64,000 bases of DNA, from positions 44,814 to 108,813 of the forward strand of contig DHEF01000008.1 of NCBI GenBank assembly GCA_002399735.1, written 5' to 3'. Position 1 is the stretch's first letter, and every line of letters starts with the position of its first letter. The position numbers were made by a program, and so were the translations under genes. This document shows, in pieces, positions 52,570 through 62,448 of this stretch. The notes beneath the pieces were generated by a model. It made no database searches. It was not told the origin of the DNA and worked only from the letters and a program-made list of their open reading frames with translations. This DNA comes from Chitinophagaceae bacterium UBA4857. Its GTDB lineage: Bacteria > Bacteroidota > Bacteroidia > Chitinophagales > Chitinophagaceae.

Positions 52570-54807
52570 TTACTTTTTAGGAATAATAAACCTAACACCA
52601 ATATATCCTTCGCGGCCACGTGTTGGGCCCCATACAAATGAGGTATCAAAATACGGACTAAAAGGATCTTGCCAACCAAGTATGGGCTGCCGCTGACGAA
52701 AGTTGAAAACGTTTTCGCAACCTGCATATACTTCTACTTTTTTAAAGTTGTATGTTACCTGTGCATTTAGGGTTGTGTAGCTGTCAGAAAAATCTGGCCG
52801 CTGATACAACACCGGATTTGATTTGGTATCCGGTAAACGTTGCTGCCCGTACCAATGAATATTTACATCGGCATGAAACTTATTGTTGATGGTTTTATAA
52901 CTAAATGTGCTTAACACTTTATGCCGCGGATTAAATGGCAATAATTGTTTGGCATTGTTCACCATTTGGTACACATCTAAAAATGTATATCCGGCCTTTA
53001 CTTCAAAACGCTGCCAAATGTTTAACATTAACTCTGTTTGAAAACCATTGCTTACACTTTTACCGGTAAAGTTTTTAATATAAGCTTTAGTTGGGTCGGT
53101 ATCATAATCAGGAAAAACCTGGTTTTGAAAACGGGTATGGTAAAAATCCAGACTTAATGTTCCAGAGAAATTATCGCTGTTATTGGCTTTAAATTTTTGT
53201 GTAAAATTTATGCCGGTGTTAAGTGCTTTTTCAGGATTTAAATTTTCAGTAAACACAACATCTCGTGAACTGGCTAACAGGTTAATGTTTTCGCTAAAAA
53301 GGTTTACTGTTCGCCAACCGGTACCAATATTTGCACGTACTACGGTATTGGGTGTAAAGTCGTACTTAACCAATGTACGTGGTGTAAACATAACGCCGTG
53401 TTGGTTATGGTAATCGCCTCTTACACCTGCAATCCAGGTTAGTTTATTATCAAAAAAACGCATGGTGTTTTCGGTAAACAAACCGGGAATATTTTCCAAA
53501 CGTTTGTGTGTGCCGGCGTAAGTTCTTCCTAAGCTATTTTCAGTAAATACAATTTGCTCATTCAAATTCAAATGGCGGTAACTGATGCCCGTTTTAAGGT
53601 CGTGGTTTTTATAGTTTAACTCATGCTGAATATTAGCATACACATTTGTTTGTTTTGCTTTGTAATGTAGCGTACCAAAATAAGTATTTTGGTTGTGGTT
53701 AAACGTGGATACATGTAAAACAATATGCTGTTGATCGTTAAATCTGTAACCTGTTTTTACCATTAGCTCAGGTTGGTTAATACGCACCGCTTGTCCGTAC
53801 ACGGTGTTGCTACCCTTATCGCTGCCGGCTTTAAAATCAGTTTGTCCGCCAATGCGTTGCTCATGTAAAAAGCGTACACCAATACTGCTATGCCAACCCC
53901 ATTCTTTTTCATTACCATAGCGCCATTTATTTGCTAACATATACCGGGTAAGTAAGGGTAAATCTAAAAAGCCATCTTTATCCCCATCAGTACGGTTAGC
54001 AGGTTGTACGGTTTGAAAAGCAGTAAGGTTACTCCATTTACCCACCTTAAATGTATAGTTAACATTCAGGTGTTTTTCCATAAAACTGTTCATGTATGCA
54101 TTTACCAATATTTTGTCGGTATGTTCGGGCTTTTTAGTTTCTACATTTATTTGCCCGCTTATACTTTCATAACCTTGTATTACACTATTGGCACCCTTGG
54201 ATACGTAGATATTATCTACCAATGTACCCGGCACACTGCTAATACCATACGTGTATGACAAGCCTTGTATCAGGGGTAAACCGTCAATTAAAATCTGGTT
54301 ATATACACCGGATAAACCAAGAATACGTAACTCTTTGGAATTGGTTATAACATTGGTGGTTTGTGGTTGTACGGTTAACTGGGTTTCGAAACAACCGGCT
54401 AAATCGCAACAGGCCGATTTACGTAATTCCAATTGAGTTATTTGTTCGGTTTTAACTGCACTACGATTGGACACATTAATACCGTCTTTTTTTGCATTTA
54501 CTATAACCTCATTCAGTTTTAGTTTTTCTTTTAGCTTAAACAATAGAAAAGCCTGTGAAGAAACTATAATGGTATCGGGTTGGCAGCCTGTATAATTGGC
54601 AACCAGTTTGTGATGCGAACCGGTTGACGGTATTGTTATGGCAAATATGCCTTCCTCGTTAGTAATGCTATTGTGTGTATTACCCAGCCAATATATATTG
54701 GCACCGGTTAAGGGTTCATTTTTATCGTTGGTTACTTTTCCGGAAATCATTTGTGCATGCAGCACAGCCGAACACAGTAAACCAACAATGAATAAAAATA
54801 TTTTCAT
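52570..54807 (-). CDS. TonB-dependent receptor, probably metal-related
   Basis: 745 aa from the ATG at 54807, which starts the signal peptide MKIFLFIVGLLCSAVLHAQ. A carboxypeptidase-like domain (about 20-105, ISGKVTNDKNEPLTGANIYWLG) precedes the plug, which includes ELRILGLSGVYNQILIDGLPLIQGLSYTYG. A cluster SACCDLAGCFETQ lies at about 153-165, an unusual site for three cysteines. The barrel ends YIGVRFIIPKK. Two small genes upstream encode an HMA-domain protein and a Cys-rich membrane protein, so metal uptake or handling is the best guess; the ligand is not shown. Confidence 0.88.
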   Translation of the reverse strand: MKIFLFIVGLLCSAVLHAQMISGKVTNDKNEPLTGANIYWLGNTHNSITNEEGIFAITIPSTGSHHKLVANYTGCQPDTIIVSSQAFLLFKLKEKLKLNEVIVNAKKDGINVSNRSAVKTEQITQLELRKSACCDLAGCFETQLTVQPQTTNVITNSKELRILGLSGVYNQILIDGLPLIQGLSYTYGISSVPGTLVDNIYVSKGANSVIQGYESISGQINVETKKPEHTDKILVNAYMNSFMEKHLNVNYTFKVGKWSNLTAFQTVQPANRTDGDKDGFLDLPLLTRYMLANKWRYGNEKEWGWHSSIGVRFLHEQRIGGQTDFKAGSDKGSNTVYGQAVRINQPELMVKTGYRFNDQQHIVLHVSTFNHNQNTYFGTLHYKAKQTNVYANIQHELNYKNHDLKTGISYRHLNLNEQIVFTENSLGRTYAGTHKRLENIPGLFTENTMRFFDNKLTWIAGVRGDYHNQHGVMFTPRTLVKYDFTPNTVVRANIGTGWRTVNLFSENINLLASSRDVVFTENLNPEKALNTGINFTQKFKANNSDNFSGTLSLDFYHTRFQNQVFPDYDTDPTKAYIKNFTGKSVSNGFQTELMLNIWQRFEVKAGYTFLDVYQMVNNAKQLLPFNPRHKVLSTFSYKTINNKFHADVNIHWYGQQRLPDTKSNPVLYQRPDFSDSYTTLNAQVTYNFKKVEVYAGCENVFNFRQRQPILGWQDPFSPYFDTSFVWGPTRGREGYIGVRFIIPKK

Positions 54808-54939
54808 TGATTTTAAGTTATAAGCGTACAACAATGCAATGACTGTTTTGCACAGGCATACATATAGCTTTACAACATATTGCTTTTGCATTGTTGTACA
54901 CTTTTATAAAGCAGGGCTAGCCTGCTTTTACAATAAAGT

Positions 54940-55269
54940 TTACTGTTTTACTTTGTAAGGTCTGTCTTTAGGGTCTTTGCAACCTTCGGTATCTTCTATG
55001 GCTGCATAAATTTGCTTTTCGGTAACTACAGCGGGATCATACTTTACATCAAATTTTGTAGTTGCTCCCGGCTTTTCGGCTACACAACTAACTACGCCTT
55101 CTAACTTTTCTACATTACCAGCAATGGTTTTTAAATCGCCTGAGCAGGTTACGCCTTTTACTTTAATGCTGGCCGATTTAATTTGTTTGTTATTTGTTGT
55201 TTGTGAAAATGCTGTATTTGATATGAAAAATAAGGCGCACACTACCGCTAATAATTTTACTAGTTTCAT
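54940..55269 (-). CDS. Exported heavy-metal-associated (HMA) domain protein
   Basis: 109 aa with a signal peptide (MKLVKLLAVVCALFFISNTAFSQ). The rest has the ferredoxin-like HMA pattern: IKSASIKVKGVTCSGDLKTIAGNVEKLEGVVSCVAEKPGATTKFDVKYDPAVVTEKQIYAAIEDTEG. The usual CxxC is reduced to a single cysteine in GVTCSGD (about Cys42), with further cysteines at about 62 and 97. It probably binds or shuttles a metal in the periplasm. It sits between the Cys-rich membrane protein and the TonB receptor in one operon. Confidence 0.82.
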   Translation of the reverse strand: MKLVKLLAVVCALFFISNTAFSQTTNNKQIKSASIKVKGVTCSGDLKTIAGNVEKLEGVVSCVAEKPGATTKFDVKYDPAVVTEKQIYAAIEDTEGCKDPKDRPYKVKQ

Positions 55270-55344
55270 TGTAAATGATTTTATAAATGTTTAATAATAA
55301 ATAGGGTTACCGTGCATGATGCAAGCAACCAACTGTTTTAATTA

Positions 55345-55689
55345 TTAAACCAAGCGGGGAGGTTGCCAAAAATCGGGGCTATAGTTAATAGCAAATGAAG
55401 ATTGATATTGCCCGAATATTTTTGATGTTGGCATTTCAGGACGAGCCAATAACTCGAAATGGCGCATTTCGCACAGGGATACATAAGTACAACATGCCTG
55501 AAAGGGATTGCAGGTATTTTGGTTGTTGTTTTCGGGTTGGTCTTGTTTTTCTTCTTTCTCGTCGGAAGAAGGCGTGCAAGAACCACCACAACAACCTTGT
55601 TCGGCTGTTTGTAATGAAATAACGGCTATACCGGGCTTTACTGCCAGGAATAACATAAACGTAGCCAATATAAATGCTATGATTTTCAT
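55345..55689 (-). CDS. Small Cys-rich membrane protein of the metal operon
   Basis: 114 aa from the ATG at 55689 (MKIIAFILATFMLFLAVKPG, one membrane or signal segment). After it comes GCCGGSCTPS, an acidic Glu/Asp/Asn linker, and CNPFQACCTYVSLC, giving seven further cysteines in two clusters that could bind copper or zinc. The protein is a hypothetical family in Bacteroidota that I recall only as unnamed. It is the first gene of the operon with the HMA protein and the TonB receptor, all on the minus strand. Confidence 0.7.
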   Translation of the reverse strand: MKIIAFILATFMLFLAVKPGIAVISLQTAEQGCCGGSCTPSSDEKEEKQDQPENNNQNTCNPFQACCTYVSLCEMRHFELLARPEMPTSKIFGQYQSSFAINYSPDFWQPPRLV

Positions 55690-56030
55690 TACAGACTGTA
55701 AAAATAAAGATAATTCGGCCAAAACCAAATAGGCCAAGGTTTGATTGGGCATTGGTTCGAAAAAAGCCCGGAAGCCCGAGAGGAACTTTTAAAATAAATC
55801 TATCCTTCTGCCAGACTTATGAACTCACCGTCTTTCGGACTTCTCCTGATGATTAGTGATATGCAGTTGAAGAGTGCGACGCAACAAAAGCTGATAGTAA
55901 TACTACTGCCGGTAACATAAAAATAAAAACTAACAAACAGGATGATTGTAACTTATGTAGTAAAACAGCATGATAACCCGCATTTTTAAAATAACTTTAT
56001 GGCATTGACAAATTTGTAATTTAAAGCATT
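55690..56030. repeat. Gap with a dispersed-repeat module
   Basis: 341 bp without a gene, between divergent genes. 55852-55922 carries the dispersed-repeat module (GTGCGACGCAA at 55874-55884, tail CTGCCGGTAACATAAAAATA). 55750-55835 has short GCCCGGAAGCCCGAGAGG-like words. Confidence 0.55.
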
Positions 56031-57068
56031 ATGATAAAAACAGGTATTGCATCGTTTGGTATGAGTGGTAAAGTTTTTCATGCCCCGTTTATTGATAATC
56101 ATCCACAGTTTGAGTTAAGTGCTATAGTGGAAAGAAATAATAACGACTCCCGTGAAAAATATGGTAACAGTAAATTGTATCGATCGTTTGAGGAAATGAT
56201 TGCCGATGAAAGCTTGGTATTAATTGTGGTAAATACACCGGCACCATTACATTACGATTTTGCCAAACAGGCTTTGGCAGCCGGTAAAAATGTAATTGTG
56301 GAGAAACCTTTTACTATTGATGCCAAGGAAGCTATTGCATTAGATAAACTGGCTAAAGAAAAAGAATTATTGTTAACCGTTTACCAAAACCGCCGCTACG
56401 ATGGCGATTTTGCTGCTGTTAAAAATATTATTAGCAGCGGCTTGTTGGGCAAGGTAAAAGAAGTAGAAATTAAATTTGACCGCTACCGCCCTACACCGGG
56501 AAACAGCGCACATAAAGACGGACAGGTGCCGGGAGCCGGTGTATTGCATAATTTAGGGCCGCATACAATTGATCAGGTAATTGAACTGTTTGATATGCCA
56601 CAGGCTATTTATGCCGATGTACGCATTTTACGTGATGGCGCACAGGTGAACGATTATTTTGAAATATTATGTTACTACGAAGGGTTTGTGGTACGCATAA
56701 AATCGAGCATGTTGGTATTGGAGGCTACCCCGGCTTATATTATACATGGTACTAAGGGTAGTTTTTTTCAACACCGTACCGATTTGCAGGAAACTAACCT
56801 TGTAGCAGGAGCAATACCCTCGCTTGCGCCTTGGTGCCCACCACCGGCCAGCCCCGACGGTTTTTTGTATGTTGCTGAAAACGGTGTAACTGCTAAAACC
56901 GAACAAACCAGTGTACCCGGTAACTACATGTTGTTTTACGATGATGTGTACAAAGCCTTAACCGGATTGGCACCCAACCCTGTACCGGCCACTGATGCCA
57001 TAAAAACCATGACTATTATTGATGCGGCATTTGAAAGCGACAGAACAGGAAAAAGAATTGTACTATAA
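56031..57068 (+). CDS. Gfo/Idh/MocA-family oxidoreductase
   Basis: 345 aa. The NAD(P)-binding fold is at the N-terminus (MIKTGIASFGMSGKVFHAPF, about 1-20), then VNTPAPLHYDFAKQALAAGKNVIVEKPF (about 65-93) with the catalytic lysine of the EKP motif. The C-terminal domain has RYDGDFAAVKNIISSGLLGKVKEVEIKFDRY and GAGVLHNLGPHTIDQ with the conserved active-site histidine. The subgroup resembles YdgJ/scyllo-inositol-type dehydrogenases, but the substrate is not certain. The carboxypeptidase gene starts 9-12 bp later, so they may be co-transcribed. Confidence 0.92.
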   Translation: MIKTGIASFGMSGKVFHAPFIDNHPQFELSAIVERNNNDSREKYGNSKLYRSFEEMIADESLVLIVVNTPAPLHYDFAKQALAAGKNVIVEKPFTIDAKEAIALDKLAKEKELLLTVYQNRRYDGDFAAVKNIISSGLLGKVKEVEIKFDRYRPTPGNSAHKDGQVPGAGVLHNLGPHTIDQVIELFDMPQAIYADVRILRDGAQVNDYFEILCYYEGFVVRIKSSMLVLEATPAYIIHGTKGSFFQHRTDLQETNLVAGAIPSLAPWCPPPASPDGFLYVAENGVTAKTEQTSVPGNYMLFYDDVYKALTGLAPNPVPATDAIKTMTIIDAAFESDRTGKRIVL

Positions 57069-57080
57069 AATATTGTAGTG

Positions 57081-58550
57081 ATGAAACAAAAACTATTGCT
57101 TGCCTTTTTAAGTAGCAGCTTGTTGTTGTTACAAGCCTGCTCCACCCAAAAAAAGTTAAGTAAGTTAAAAGATAATATTTTACTTACCGATAGTGCGATG
57201 ACTACGGCACATATTGGTATAAGTATTTATGATCCGGCAACGGGTAAGTATTTATACAATTATCAGGCAGATAAATATTTTGTGCCTGCCAGTAATACCA
57301 AAATACCAACCTGTTATTTAGGTATGAAGTATTTGGGTGATAGCCTGACGGGATTGTTGTATGGTGTGCCGGAAGAAACGAGATTTAAAAGTATAATAGC
57401 CATCCGCCCTACCGGTGACCCGACTTTTTTACACACAGATTTTAAAAAGCAACCCGTTTTTGATTTTTTGTGGCAACAGTTTAAACAAAGGAGCAAAACA
57501 CCTGCTACTTTTTACAATGACGGATCAAATGTAGAACGATGGGGTAATGGCTGGAGCTGGAACGATTACCAATCTTACTATATGGCAGAAAGAAACACTT
57601 TCCCCATATTTGGTAATGTAGCTACAGTACAAATACTGACTACCGGGAACAGAGAAGTAACAGATACTTTGCGTCCGTATACGTCACCGGTAAAGCTTTT
57701 TGAAACCGGCAATCGTTGGTTAAACCGAATGGTAAACAATACCATTGATCCGCCAGCCGAATGGACAATTGATTCTATTCCTAAAATTTCATTAAAACGG
57801 GATATTAGTAGTAATAAATTTAACACAGGAGCATCTTTTTCTTCATTTGCTACTACTGAAATTCCTTTTGTAACCAATTACACAAATACTACTACGGCTA
57901 TACTTGAGGATACACTACACATACCTTTTCAATATTATCTTGAAAAGAGTACTGACTCACAAAAATTCGACCTCCTTTACAAACCGTTTACCAGCCGGGC
58001 ATCTGTCACTATAAAACAATGGTACCCCATTCACTCGCAACCCACCGACAGCATGTTGCAACGCATGATGTACCGCAGCGATAATTTTTACGCAGAACAA
58101 ACTTTATTAATGGCCAGTTTTGCTTTGCTGGACAAAATGGATCACCGGAAAATGATTGATACTATTTTAAAAACCGATTTTAAAGACCTGCCACAAAAAC
58201 CAGCCTGGGCGGATGGGTCGGGATTGAGTCGTTATAACTTATTTACCCCGCAAGACTTTGTGCATATTCTACAAAAAATGAAATCGGAATTTGGGATGGA
58301 ACGTATTAAAGGCATTTTTCCCACTGGCGGCAAGGGTACTTTAAGCAGTTATTATAACGATGCGCCGGAACCTTATCTGTTTGCTAAAACAGGTACATTA
58401 TCAGGCGTGGTAGCATTAAGCGGATTTATTTACACTAAAAGCGGTAAGGAATTAATTTTTTCTGTACTGGTAAACAATCACCAAACTTCGGCAGTACATG
58501 TACGCCGCACAGTAGAAAGCTTTTTAAAAGAGATTAGGAATAAGTACTAA
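57081..58550 (+). CDS. dacB: D-alanyl-D-alanine carboxypeptidase/endopeptidase (PBP4, S13)
   Basis: 489 aa from the ATG at 57081 (an in-frame GTG lies one codon before). A lipoprotein leader ends LLLLQACST (Cys20). The three penicillin-binding motifs are present: SNTK with Ser71 and Lys74, SDN in MMYRSDNFYAEQTL, and KTG in FAKTGTLSGVVALSG. This is the class C PBP4 type, which trims or cuts cross-links of peptidoglycan in the periplasm. It converges with recQ, with only 5 bp between the stop codons. Confidence 0.92.
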   Translation: MKQKLLLAFLSSSLLLLQACSTQKKLSKLKDNILLTDSAMTTAHIGISIYDPATGKYLYNYQADKYFVPASNTKIPTCYLGMKYLGDSLTGLLYGVPEETRFKSIIAIRPTGDPTFLHTDFKKQPVFDFLWQQFKQRSKTPATFYNDGSNVERWGNGWSWNDYQSYYMAERNTFPIFGNVATVQILTTGNREVTDTLRPYTSPVKLFETGNRWLNRMVNNTIDPPAEWTIDSIPKISLKRDISSNKFNTGASFSSFATTEIPFVTNYTNTTTAILEDTLHIPFQYYLEKSTDSQKFDLLYKPFTSRASVTIKQWYPIHSQPTDSMLQRMMYRSDNFYAEQTLLMASFALLDKMDHRKMIDTILKTDFKDLPQKPAWADGSGLSRYNLFTPQDFVHILQKMKSEFGMERIKGIFPTGGKGTLSSYYNDAPEPYLFAKTGTLSGVVALSGFIYTKSGKELIFSVLVNNHQTSAVHVRRTVESFLKEIRNKY

Positions 58551-58555
58551 ACAGA

Positions 58556-60478
58556 TTATTTTTTGTGCAACAAATTGCCGTCTTTATTCTGCGTAATTAT
58601 ATTTTCTGATATCAGAAAACGTAACACTTCGTTCAGGTGTTTTTTGTTAGTCTTTTTAAGTGCCTGCGTTAAAGCTGCCGGTGAAATGGGAGCAGTTTGT
58701 ACTACACTCAAAATACTTTGTTGTATTTGTTGAAACAAAATATTATCCAAGGCCGTTTCTTTTTTAGCCAGGCATACATCACAAATACGACAATCGGTAA
58801 TGGCATCGTCGCCAAAATAATTGCCGATTACTTTAGCCCTGCAAATTTTTGTGTTTTCTACAAACGATACCATTTGTTCTACCCTGCTTTTAAACAGTTT
58901 TTTTCGTTTATCATATGCCACCATATCAATGGTTAATTCATTAACAGATATACGGTTACGCAGCCAATATACTTGCGGCACCTCCTTCTGAGGTTGGTAT
59001 TGTATTATTTTATAGTTGTGCAATTGTGTTAATTGCTCCTTCACTTTTTCCGGAGTACTACGCACTAAGTAAGCTACTGTTTTTTCGGAAATATTCACCT
59101 GCCTGTCAAATATACCTTCATATGCACGTAATAAACTTTTAATCACCGGTTCTGACTCCGGATGTTTTTCTTCAAAAGCATACAAATACTGTTTGGTACA
59201 ATTAAAAGCTACCGTAGATGGTTTAAAAACGGATTCGCTGAGTACAAACCAACCATCACTTTGTATGGCTTGTAATGCGTAGTAAGCGTTATGCGGATGT
59301 ACGTTAAACTTTTTGGTAAACTCGGTTATATTAAAATCATAGCTTTCATCTTTACCGCCACCCGTAGGTACTTGTAAATAGTTTACCAAACTTTGGTACA
59401 CTTGTTTTATATCTGCCAGAGAAGGATAACGTATATCCGGCATTGCCAAAAGCTGGTCCGTTTCTTTTGCGTTGGTTAACAATACGGCGTAGGCTTTTTT
59501 ACCATCACGTCCTGCCCGTCCTGCTTCCTGATAATAGTTTTCTAAACAATCCGGCACACCCGCATGTATCACCAATCGTACATCAGGCTTGTCAATACCC
59601 ATACCAAAGGCATTGGTACAAACAATTACTTTCACCTTGTTATTAATCCATGCTTCTTGTTTGGTATTTCTTTCCTCCTGTGTTAAACCGGCATGGTAAT
59701 AATCTGCCGAAATTTGCTGCAACTGTAGCTGATCACTTATTTCACGGGTTTGTTTGCGGGTGCGGCAATACACAATCGCCGTGCCTTGTACTTTGCTAAG
59801 TATGTCTACAATTTTTGTAATAAAAATTGCTTCGTTAAATAAACTATACGATAAATTGGTCCTTTCAAATGACTGTTTAAAAACCGACCACGCTGTTTTT
59901 TTTGCATCGGCAATTTGTAGTTTATCGCAAATATCCACCTGCACTTCCGGCGTTGCAGAGGCTGTTAAAGCCAGTACCGGCACATTAGCCAACTCTTCTC
60001 TTAACTTGGCTATACGCAAATAAGGTGGCCTGAAATCGTAACCCCATTGCGATATACAATGGGCTTCATCAACTGCAATTAAGTTTACGTTCAGGGCAGG
60101 CAAATATTCTTGAAACAACCTCGTTTCTAGTCTTTCAGGCGATACATATAAAAACTTACAATTACTATTCCCCGCTGTTTGCAAAGTCTGCTCCACTTCT
60201 TTGCGGCTCATGCCGGTATAAATAGCGTAGGCTGTAATATTTTTCTTACGCAGGTTTTCTACCTGGTCTTTCATTAAAGCAATCAATGGCGATATTACCA
60301 AACATACACCCGGCCTGCACAATGCCGGTACCTGATAACACAATGATTTGCCGCCGCCGGTTGGCATTAAGGCCAGTGTATCTTTATTGGCCAGTACTGC
60401 TTCTATAATATCCTGCTGTAAAGGCCTGAAAGTATTAAAACCCCAATATTGCTGTAGTATTTTTGTTGGTGAAGTCAT
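58556..60478 (-). CDS. recQ: ATP-dependent DNA helicase RecQ
   Basis: 640 aa from the ATG at 60478 (MTSPTKILQQYWGFNTFRPLQ). Motif I is LMPTGGGKSLCYQVPAL (about 43-59), motif II DEAHCISQWGYDFRP (about 140-154), motif VI QEAGRAGRDG (about 330). The zinc-binding part has CRAKVIGNYFGD, CRICDVCLAKK, and a winged-helix region is present. A final small domain (about 590-640) replaces the HRDC domain of longer RecQ proteins, so it is the short type found in this phylum. It unwinds DNA in recombination repair. Confidence 0.95.
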   Translation of the reverse strand: MTSPTKILQQYWGFNTFRPLQQDIIEAVLANKDTLALMPTGGGKSLCYQVPALCRPGVCLVISPLIALMKDQVENLRKKNITAYAIYTGMSRKEVEQTLQTAGNSNCKFLYVSPERLETRLFQEYLPALNVNLIAVDEAHCISQWGYDFRPPYLRIAKLREELANVPVLALTASATPEVQVDICDKLQIADAKKTAWSVFKQSFERTNLSYSLFNEAIFITKIVDILSKVQGTAIVYCRTRKQTREISDQLQLQQISADYYHAGLTQEERNTKQEAWINNKVKVIVCTNAFGMGIDKPDVRLVIHAGVPDCLENYYQEAGRAGRDGKKAYAVLLTNAKETDQLLAMPDIRYPSLADIKQVYQSLVNYLQVPTGGGKDESYDFNITEFTKKFNVHPHNAYYALQAIQSDGWFVLSESVFKPSTVAFNCTKQYLYAFEEKHPESEPVIKSLLRAYEGIFDRQVNISEKTVAYLVRSTPEKVKEQLTQLHNYKIIQYQPQKEVPQVYWLRNRISVNELTIDMVAYDKRKKLFKSRVEQMVSFVENTKICRAKVIGNYFGDDAITDCRICDVCLAKKETALDNILFQQIQQSILSVVQTAPISPAALTQALKKTNKKHLNEVLRFLISENIITQNKDGNLLHKK

Positions 60479-60509
60479 GTGTAAACTGCTCGCATGATAC
60501 AACAAATTG

Positions 60510-61682
60510 TTATAACTCGCGGCGGAAAATAATTATTTCTACCCTACGGTTAGCGGCCCTGCCTGCTGCTGTTGTATTTGTAGCTACCGGTCTGGATTTT
60601 CCAAAAGCCTGTGTAGTTATTTTATCAGGCACAATAATATTTAACTTTCGCAGCCATTGGGCTACGCTATTACTGCGTTGTAAACTTAATTCGTTATTTC
60701 TTTCGGCTGTACCAACCGAATCGGTATGGCCCTGCACCATAATACTGTCAATATTTTCCAGTTCGGTTTTTGAGAAAAAGGCCGACAATACATTCTCCGC
60801 CTCTGCTTTTAAATCGGCTTTATTAAAATCAAATAATACATCGCCTAAACGTAAAGTATCAGTAAGCGGTTCTTTTACGGGTGTAATAGTTGTGGCTTGT
60901 AATTCACCTGCATCTCCTGTAAACACAATTGGTAATTTACCTTTTGCATACAAAGTGTTATCTAACATTTTATGCCGGAAATTATAATTGTAAATAGCTC
61001 TTTTTTGTTGTGTAAAAGCATCGCAAACACCTTCGGTTGGGTCTGCTGGTGTAAGCGAAAAATTATCCATCACCAACTCAATGGTTTCTTTCTTGTTCAC
61101 TATCCTTTTGCCGGTAATTGCATCCTCTTTTACATAGGCACCAAAAGTTAAATAGGTTTCGTTGCCGGTAGCAATAAAACTGTATTCAAAAGCATAAAAG
61201 CGGGAATCGGGTACAGGTGTTAATTGCAAAATAGAATCAGGTTGCATAGGTTTTGCAAAAGGCCTATTAGGTACGTAATAGTATTCGCCTGTAACCACAC
61301 CCGGTACAAATACCAGTTTAGGATTTAACTTAGCGCTTAACAACCCGCTAAATGTGTACTTGTTTCCTTTTTTTAAATTACAAGGTAAAATTGTACCAAT
61401 GATTGGGGCAAAGCCGGTATAGTCTATCCAATCATAAAAAATAGCGTAAGAGTTTGTACCCAGGTTTAAAGTACCTTCTTCCTGGGAATACATCTGGGCC
61501 TTTACATCACGTAAATAAAACCAGCCTTCTACTCCACACTCGGAGTTGTATTCCGTGCAAGTATTAATATCTTCAAAACCTCCGTTTAATAATAAGTTGG
61601 TTTGCGCAAAGGAAACACTGCTGCCAAAACAGCAAAGAAAAAGGAGACAATAATATTTATATCTGGCTTTAATAGGGTACAA
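60510..61682 (-). CDS. OmpA-family surface protein
   Basis: 390 aa; the start is a TTG codon before a signal peptide (YYCLLFLCCFGSSVSFAQ). Residues about 28-220 form a beta-rich N-terminal domain (LLLNGGFEDINTCTEYNSECGVEGWFYL) like carbohydrate-binding jelly rolls. The C-terminal OmpA domain has FDFNKADLKAEAENVL, MVQGHTDSVGTAERNNELSLQRSNSVAQWL and GRAANRRVEIIIFR, which bind peptidoglycan. The protein is likely anchored to the wall from the outer membrane. It is on the same strand as recQ and 31 bp upstream of it. Confidence 0.9.
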   Translation of the reverse strand: MYPIKARYKYYCLLFLCCFGSSVSFAQTNLLLNGGFEDINTCTEYNSECGVEGWFYLRDVKAQMYSQEEGTLNLGTNSYAIFYDWIDYTGFAPIIGTILPCNLKKGNKYTFSGLLSAKLNPKLVFVPGVVTGEYYYVPNRPFAKPMQPDSILQLTPVPDSRFYAFEYSFIATGNETYLTFGAYVKEDAITGKRIVNKKETIELVMDNFSLTPADPTEGVCDAFTQQKRAIYNYNFRHKMLDNTLYAKGKLPIVFTGDAGELQATTITPVKEPLTDTLRLGDVLFDFNKADLKAEAENVLSAFFSKTELENIDSIMVQGHTDSVGTAERNNELSLQRSNSVAQWLRKLNIIVPDKITTQAFGKSRPVATNTTAAGRAANRRVEIIIFRREL

Positions 61683-61719
61683 GGTAAAAATTAAACAACA
61701 AAAAACTAAACCATTTCTT

Positions 61720-62448
61720 TTAACGTTTTTTCTTCTGTTTTATTTTTTCCAGTTGTTGTAATGTAGCTCTTAAGTCTTTTGGTGCTTCGGCAACAAAAGT
61801 TTGTTTTTTCCCATCAGGCAACACTATTCCCAAGCTGGATGCATGTAAAGCCAACCTACCTAAAATGGGTTGCTCCTCGGCATATTTAGCTAATTTGAAT
61901 TTTGCTTTTAATGCCGATAATAAAATTGGCTTACCATCGCCATACAATTCATCAGCAACCAGGGGATGCCCAATTTCTTTCATGTGAATACGTATCTGGT
62001 GGGTGCGTCCGGTATGAATTCTAAATTCCATCCAGGAATAAACACCAAAACTTTCCAGCACTTTATAATCCGTCAGTGCTTGTTTACCACTTCTGTGAAT
62101 ACTCATCATACCGGGTTTTACCGGATGTGGAGCAATAGAAGCAGAAACTGAACCTGCTTCTGGAAATGGCTCGCCAATTACCATTCCATTGTATAATTTT
62201 TCTGTTTGCCGGTCTTCAAACTGTTGCGATAAAAATTTATGCGCCACATCGTTTTTGGCAAATACAATTACACCACTGGTATCTTTATCTAAACGGTGTA
62301 CCGTAAATATTTGTCCAAACTCCTGCTGTAGTAAGGCTTTCAACGATACCTCCTTCCCTTCTCTGTCAGGTATTGACAACAACCCTGAAGGTTTATTAAT
62401 TACAATAAGATCGTTGTTTTCAAAAATTGTATGTTGACTTAATTTCAT
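61720..62448 (-). CDS. RluA-family pseudouridine synthase
   Basis: 242 aa. The catalytic aspartate is in VHRLDKDTSGVIVFAK (about residue 54), the family signature. NKPSGLLSIPDREG, GRTHQIRIHMKEIGHPLVADELYG and RLALHASSL are further conserved blocks. There is no S4 domain, as in the short RluA/YqcB-like members. It isomerises uridine in rRNA or tRNA; the exact site is not evident. It stands upstream of the OmpA gene on the same strand. Confidence 0.92.
   Translation of the reverse strand: MKLSQHTIFENNDLIVINKPSGLLSIPDREGKEVSLKALLQQEFGQIFTVHRLDKDTSGVIVFAKNDVAHKFLSQQFEDRQTEKLYNGMVIGEPFPEAGSVSASIAPHPVKPGMMSIHRSGKQALTDYKVLESFGVYSWMEFRIHTGRTHQIRIHMKEIGHPLVADELYGDGKPILLSALKAKFKLAKYAEEQPILGRLALHASSLGIVLPDGKKQTFVAEAPKDLRATLQQLEKIKQKKKR

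Noticed and set aside
55338..55589. 83 aa reading overlapping the Cys-rich membrane protein in another frame
   Set aside because: It is a shadow of the gene at 55345-55689, which has a proper leader and cysteine clusters.
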